Shown: positions 60,789 through 64,000 of the stretch, piece by piece
How positions within the stretch are numbered: position 1 is the first letter of the stretch
How the letters are laid out: the number at the start of each line of letters is the position of its first letter
Assembly: GCF_009707515.1 (NCBI RefSeq)
Contig: NZ_WLYI01000023.1
Coordinates: 44,644-108,643, forward strand
DNA: 64,000 bases
Direction of reading: 5' to 3'
Source: Pseudomonas karstica
GTDB lineage: Bacteria; Pseudomonadota; Gammaproteobacteria; Pseudomonadales; Pseudomonadaceae
Position numbers and translations under genes: made by a program
Notes under the pieces: model-generated
Seen by the model: only the letters and a program-made list of their open reading frames with translations
What the model was told of the DNA's origin: nothing
The model's database searches: none

Positions 60789-60943
60789 AATGATGAATCT
60801 CCTGTCAGCAAGCTGTCGGCCAACGAAGCAGCGTCTTGAACCTGTATTCGCCAACGTGTGAACCAGTCGTCATCTATCTGACGAACGCACCGCCCTTTTT
60901 CTTGCCGCTTGGAGCTTAAAGCTCGAAGCTGCACCTATTCCTT

Positions 60944-60972
60944 TTGGTCTGGAAGCCGTGTTCCGTTAGAAT
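60944..60972 (+). promoter_or_regulatory. Candidate sigma-70 promoter of rapA
   Basis: TTGGTC and TAGAAT spaced by 17 bases lie 33 bases before the rapA ATG. Confidence 0.6.
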
Positions 60973-61004
60973 AGTCGGCTTTTTCACGGCGGGAGTCAGG
61001 CAGC

Positions 61005-63851
61005 ATGGCGCAGCAGTATCAACCGGGGCAACGCTGGATTAGTGACAGCGAAGCAGAGCTGGGGTTAGGCACCGTTCTGGCACAGGACGGGCGCTTGTTG
61101 ACCGTGCTCTATCCGGCCACTGGCGACACTCGCCAGTACGCGCTACGGAATGCGCCCCTCACTCGCGTGAGGTTCTCGCCGGGTGACACCATCACCCATT
61201 TCGAAGGCTGGAAAATGACCGTACGCGAGGTCGATGATGTCGACGGCCTGCTGGTCTACCACGGCCTCAATGGGCAGAACGAACAGGTCACCCTGCCGGA
61301 AACCCAACTCTCGAATTTCATCCAGTTCCGCCTGGCCAGCGACCGGCTATTCGCCGGGCAGATCGACCCGCTGGCCTGGTTCTCCCTGCGTTATCACACC
61401 CTGGAACACACCAGCCGCCAGTTGCAGTCCTCGCTCTGGGGCCTGGGAGGCGTGCGTGCACAGCCTATTGCGCACCAACTGCACATTGCCCGTGAAGTCG
61501 CCGATCGTATCGCACCACGGGTTTTGCTGGCGGACGAAGTAGGCCTGGGCAAGACCATCGAAGCCGGCCTGGTGATCCATCGCCAACTGCTGTCAGGACG
61601 CGCCAGCCGTGTGTTGATCCTGGTCCCGGAAAACCTGCAGCACCAATGGCTGGTGGAAATGCGTCGCCGTTTCAACCTGCAGGTGGCACTGTTCGACGAA
61701 GAGCGCTTTATCGAAAGCGATGCCACCAACCCGTTCGAAGACACCCAGCTCGCCTTGGTAGCCCTGGAATGGCTGGTAGATGACGAAAAGGCCCAGGACG
61801 CGTTGTTCGCTGCCGGTTGGGACTTGCTGGTGGTTGATGAAGCCCACCATCTCGTTTGGCATGAAGAAAAAGCCAGCCTCGAGTACTCGCTGGTCGAACA
61901 ACTGGCCGAAGTGATTCCTGGCGTGCTGCTGCTTACCGCCACCCCGGAACAACTGGGCCAGGACAGCCACTTCGCCCGCCTGCGCCTGCTGGACCCGAAC
62001 CGTTTCCATGACCTGCACGCCTTCCGTGCCGAGAGCGAGAACTATCGCCCGGTGGCCGAAGCCGTTCAGGAGTTGCTGGACAAAGGTCGCCTGTCCCCGG
62101 CGGCACACAAAACCATCCAGGGTTTCCTCGGCAACGAAGGCGAAGCCCTGCTGAGCGCCGTCAACGATGGCGACGCTGAAGCCAGTGCGCGCCTGGTACG
62201 CGAACTGCTGGACCGCCACGGCACTGGCCGCGTGCTGTTTCGCAACACCCGCGCCGCCGTACAGGGCTTCCCGGAGCGCAAGCTGCACGCCTACCCACTG
62301 CCGTGCCCAGACGAATACCTCGAGCTGCCGCTGGGCGAACACGCCGAGTTGTACCCGGAGGTCAGCTTCCAGTCGCAACCCGATATCGACGAAGAGCAGC
62401 GCTGGTGGCGCTTCGATCCTCGGGTCGAGTGGCTGATCGACCAGTTGAAAATGCTCAAGCGCACCAAAGTCCTGGTGATCTGCGCCCATGCCGAAACTGC
62501 CATGGACCTGGAAGACGCCCTGCGCGTGCGCTCCGGCATCCCGGCCACGGTGTTCCACGAGGGCATGAACATTCTCGAACGGGACCGCGCTGCTGCGTAC
62601 TTTGCCGATGAAGAGTTTGGTGCCCAAGTGCTGATCTGTTCGGAAATCGGCAGTGAAGGTCGCAACTTTCAGTTCTCCCATCATTTGGTGCTGTTCGACC
62701 TGCCGTCTCACCCGGACTTGCTGGAACAGCGGATCGGCCGTCTGGACCGGATCGGCCAGAAGCATGTAATCGAACTGCACGTGCCGTATCTGGAAACCAG
62801 CCCGCAAGAGCGACTGTTCCAGTGGTACCACGAAGCGCTGAACGCCTTCCTCAATACGTGCCCGACCGGTAACGCCTTGCAGCATCAGTTTGGACCACGC
62901 CTGCTGCCGCTGCTGGAAAACGCCGACGACGGCGAGTGGCAAGCAATAATCGACGAAGCCCGCGCCGAACGTGAGCGCCTGGAAGCCGAACTGCACACCG
63001 GTCGCGACCGTTTGCTGGAGCTCAATTCCGGTGGTGCTGGTGAAGGTGACGCGTTGGTGGAAGACATCCTTGAGCAAGATGACCAGTTCGCCCTGCCGAT
63101 CTATATGGAAACCCTTTTCGACGCCTTCGGCATCGACAGTGAAGACCATTCGGAAAACGCGCTGATCCTCAAGCCCAGCGAAAAAATGCTCGACGCCAGC
63201 TTCCCCCTCGGCGACGACGAAGGCGTGACCATTACCTACGATCGCAACCAGGCGCTGTCTCGCGAAGATATGCAGTTCATCACTTGGGAGCATCCGATGG
63301 TCCAGGGAGGCATGGATCTGGTGCTGTCCGGTTCCATGGGCAACACCGCCGTGGCGCTGATCAAGAACAAGGCGCTCAAGCCAGGTACCGTATTGCTGGA
63401 GTTGCTCTACGTCAGTGAAGTGGTTGCCCCACGCTCATTGCAACTGGGCCGTTACCTGCCACCGGCCGCGCTGCGTTGCCTGCTGGATGCCAACGGTAAT
63501 GACTTGTCCGGCCGGGTGTCGTTCGAAACCTTGAATGACCAATTGGAAAGCGTGCCACGGGCCAGCGCCAACAAGTTCATCCAGGCCCAGCGCGACCAAC
63601 TGACGCCACGGATCAACGCCGGAGAGGAGAAAATCACCTCGCGTCACGCCGAGCGTGTGGCCGAGGCACAGCGCCGCCTGGCCGCCGATACCGATGAAGA
63701 ACTGGCGCGCCTGACGGCCCTGCAAGCGGTCAACCCGACCGTGCGTGACAGCGAACTGGTTGCCCTGCGCCAACAACGCGAGCAAGGCCTGGCCATGCTC
63801 GAAAAGGCGGCGCTGCGACTGGAAGCAATTCGGGTGCTGGTAGCGGGTTGA
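61005..63851 (+). CDS. rapA: RNA polymerase-associated ATPase RapA
   Basis: RapA (HepA) is a Swi2/Snf2-type ATPase that rebinds and recycles RNA polymerase after transcription. The 948-residue protein has Tudor-like N-terminal domains (about 1-107), Walker A in LLADEVGLGKTIEAG near 170-184, the DEAH box VVDEAHHL near 278, and helicase C motifs with ICSEIGSEGRNFQFSHH and RIGRLDRIGQ near 575. The length is near the E. coli protein (968). It is monocistronic, with a promoter before it and a terminator behind. Confidence 0.97.
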   Translation: MAQQYQPGQRWISDSEAELGLGTVLAQDGRLLTVLYPATGDTRQYALRNAPLTRVRFSPGDTITHFEGWKMTVREVDDVDGLLVYHGLNGQNEQVTLPETQLSNFIQFRLASDRLFAGQIDPLAWFSLRYHTLEHTSRQLQSSLWGLGGVRAQPIAHQLHIAREVADRIAPRVLLADEVGLGKTIEAGLVIHRQLLSGRASRVLILVPENLQHQWLVEMRRRFNLQVALFDEERFIESDATNPFEDTQLALVALEWLVDDEKAQDALFAAGWDLLVVDEAHHLVWHEEKASLEYSLVEQLAEVIPGVLLLTATPEQLGQDSHFARLRLLDPNRFHDLHAFRAESENYRPVAEAVQELLDKGRLSPAAHKTIQGFLGNEGEALLSAVNDGDAEASARLVRELLDRHGTGRVLFRNTRAAVQGFPERKLHAYPLPCPDEYLELPLGEHAELYPEVSFQSQPDIDEEQRWWRFDPRVEWLIDQLKMLKRTKVLVICAHAETAMDLEDALRVRSGIPATVFHEGMNILERDRAAAYFADEEFGAQVLICSEIGSEGRNFQFSHHLVLFDLPSHPDLLEQRIGRLDRIGQKHVIELHVPYLETSPQERLFQWYHEALNAFLNTCPTGNALQHQFGPRLLPLLENADDGEWQAIIDEARAERERLEAELHTGRDRLLELNSGGAGEGDALVEDILEQDDQFALPIYMETLFDAFGIDSEDHSENALILKPSEKMLDASFPLGDDEGVTITYDRNQALSREDMQFITWEHPMVQGGMDLVLSGSMGNTAVALIKNKALKPGTVLLELLYVSEVVAPRSLQLGRYLPPAALRCLLDANGNDLSGRVSFETLNDQLESVPRASANKFIQAQRDQLTPRINAGEEKITSRHAERVAEAQRRLAADTDEELARLTALQAVNPTVRDSELVALRQQREQGLAMLEKAALRLEAIRVLVAG

Positions 63852-63876
63852 TTAGCGCCCTGCCCTGCTGAACAAA

Positions 63877-63902
63877 AAGGCTCGCATAATCGGGCCTTTT
63901 TT
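63877..63902 (+). terminator. Rho-independent terminator of rapA
   Basis: AAGGCTCG and CGGGCCTT pair, with one G-T wobble, around CATAAT and end in six T, 26 bases past the rapA stop. Confidence 0.8.
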
Positions 63903-63907
63903 ATTCC

Positions 63908-64000
63908 TGTAGCCGCTGGCGTAGCCTGCGATCGGCTGCGCAGCAGTCGTTTGGGCCTTGAGATTGCTGAAGGTCCTGCGGCCCTTATCGCAGCCTCGTG
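63908..64000. repeat. REPIN unit cut by the window edge
   Basis: TGTAGCCGCTGGCGTAGCC, then the inverse of the core in the 35636 array, up to CAGCCTCGTG at the edge. It is the same family in opposite orientation, the third site in this window. Confidence 0.85.

Noticed and set aside
61593..63293. 566-codon minus-strand ORF inside rapA
   Set aside because: Lies wholly opposite rapA with no sensible domain; a shadow.

Overview
The window looks like chromosomal DNA of a fluorescent Pseudomonas, most probably the P. fluorescens group. The evidence is high-GC coding, protein sequences I recognise as close to known Pseudomonas orthologues, a gts-oprB-hexR-zwf-pgl-eda glucose block, an iciA/argP-ACT-lysE-sodB-bifA block, many Pseudomonas-type palindromic repeats (REP/REPIN), and an EmhR/TtgR-type operator. 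No rRNA, tRNA, phage, IS element or CRISPR array was seen. Both ends are cut: the first gene lacks its 5' end, and the last bases lie inside a repeat.

Layout. 1-1.5 kb: a class II aldolase (partial) and a DapA-family lyase. 1.5-14.8 kb: glucose uptake and the Entner-Doudoroff pathway. This has zwf-pgl-eda, the divergent regulator hexR, a hexose-6-phosphate mutarotase, the porin OprB, the ABC importer GtsABCD, an AGE-family (mannose isomerase-like) enzyme and a coiled-coil membrane protein. 14.9-25.6 kb: core genes (NAD-epimerase, argP, ACT protein, argO, sodB, bifA, imelysin, trkH, DUF962) with three very small ORFs. 25.6-32.8 kb: an MFS protein, arfB, aroP, a two-gene peptide/M29-aminopeptidase cassette, rluB and acpH. 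32.9-35.5 kb: an ArsR regulator, an MFS exporter and a XenB-type ene-reductase. 35.6-36.6 kb: a tandem array of seven palindromic repeat units. 36.9-43.5 kb: the RND pump emhABC (ttgABC/mexAB-oprM type) with its divergent TetR repressor. 43.7-46.3 kb: a lipoprotein polysaccharide deacetylase and a low-GC, apparently frameshifted M91 metallopeptidase with RTX-like repeats. 46.3-57 kb: a complete protocatechuate/beta-ketoadipate cluster (pcaR, K, I, J, F, H, G, T, B, D, C). 57.6-64 kb: small hypothetical genes, the phosphate transporter pit, and rapA.

How the genes work together. The sugar block takes glucose from the outer membrane (OprB) through the ABC importer, then via Zwf, Pgl and Eda to pyruvate and glyceraldehyde-3-phosphate. 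A HexR-like operator lies between zwf and hexR, and A-rich Crc/Hfq-type motifs sit just before the start codons of gtsA, oprB and zwf. The pca block takes protocatechuate to succinyl-CoA and acetyl-CoA. Two matched PcaR-type double operators precede pcaI and pcaR.

The best candidates for something undescribed are: the 45-residue acidic peptide followed by a strong hairpin and an M29-type aminopeptidase (29.5-30.7 kb); the helically phased operator repeats before the ArsR gene; the 7-unit REPIN array; and the frameshifted RTX/M91 protein.
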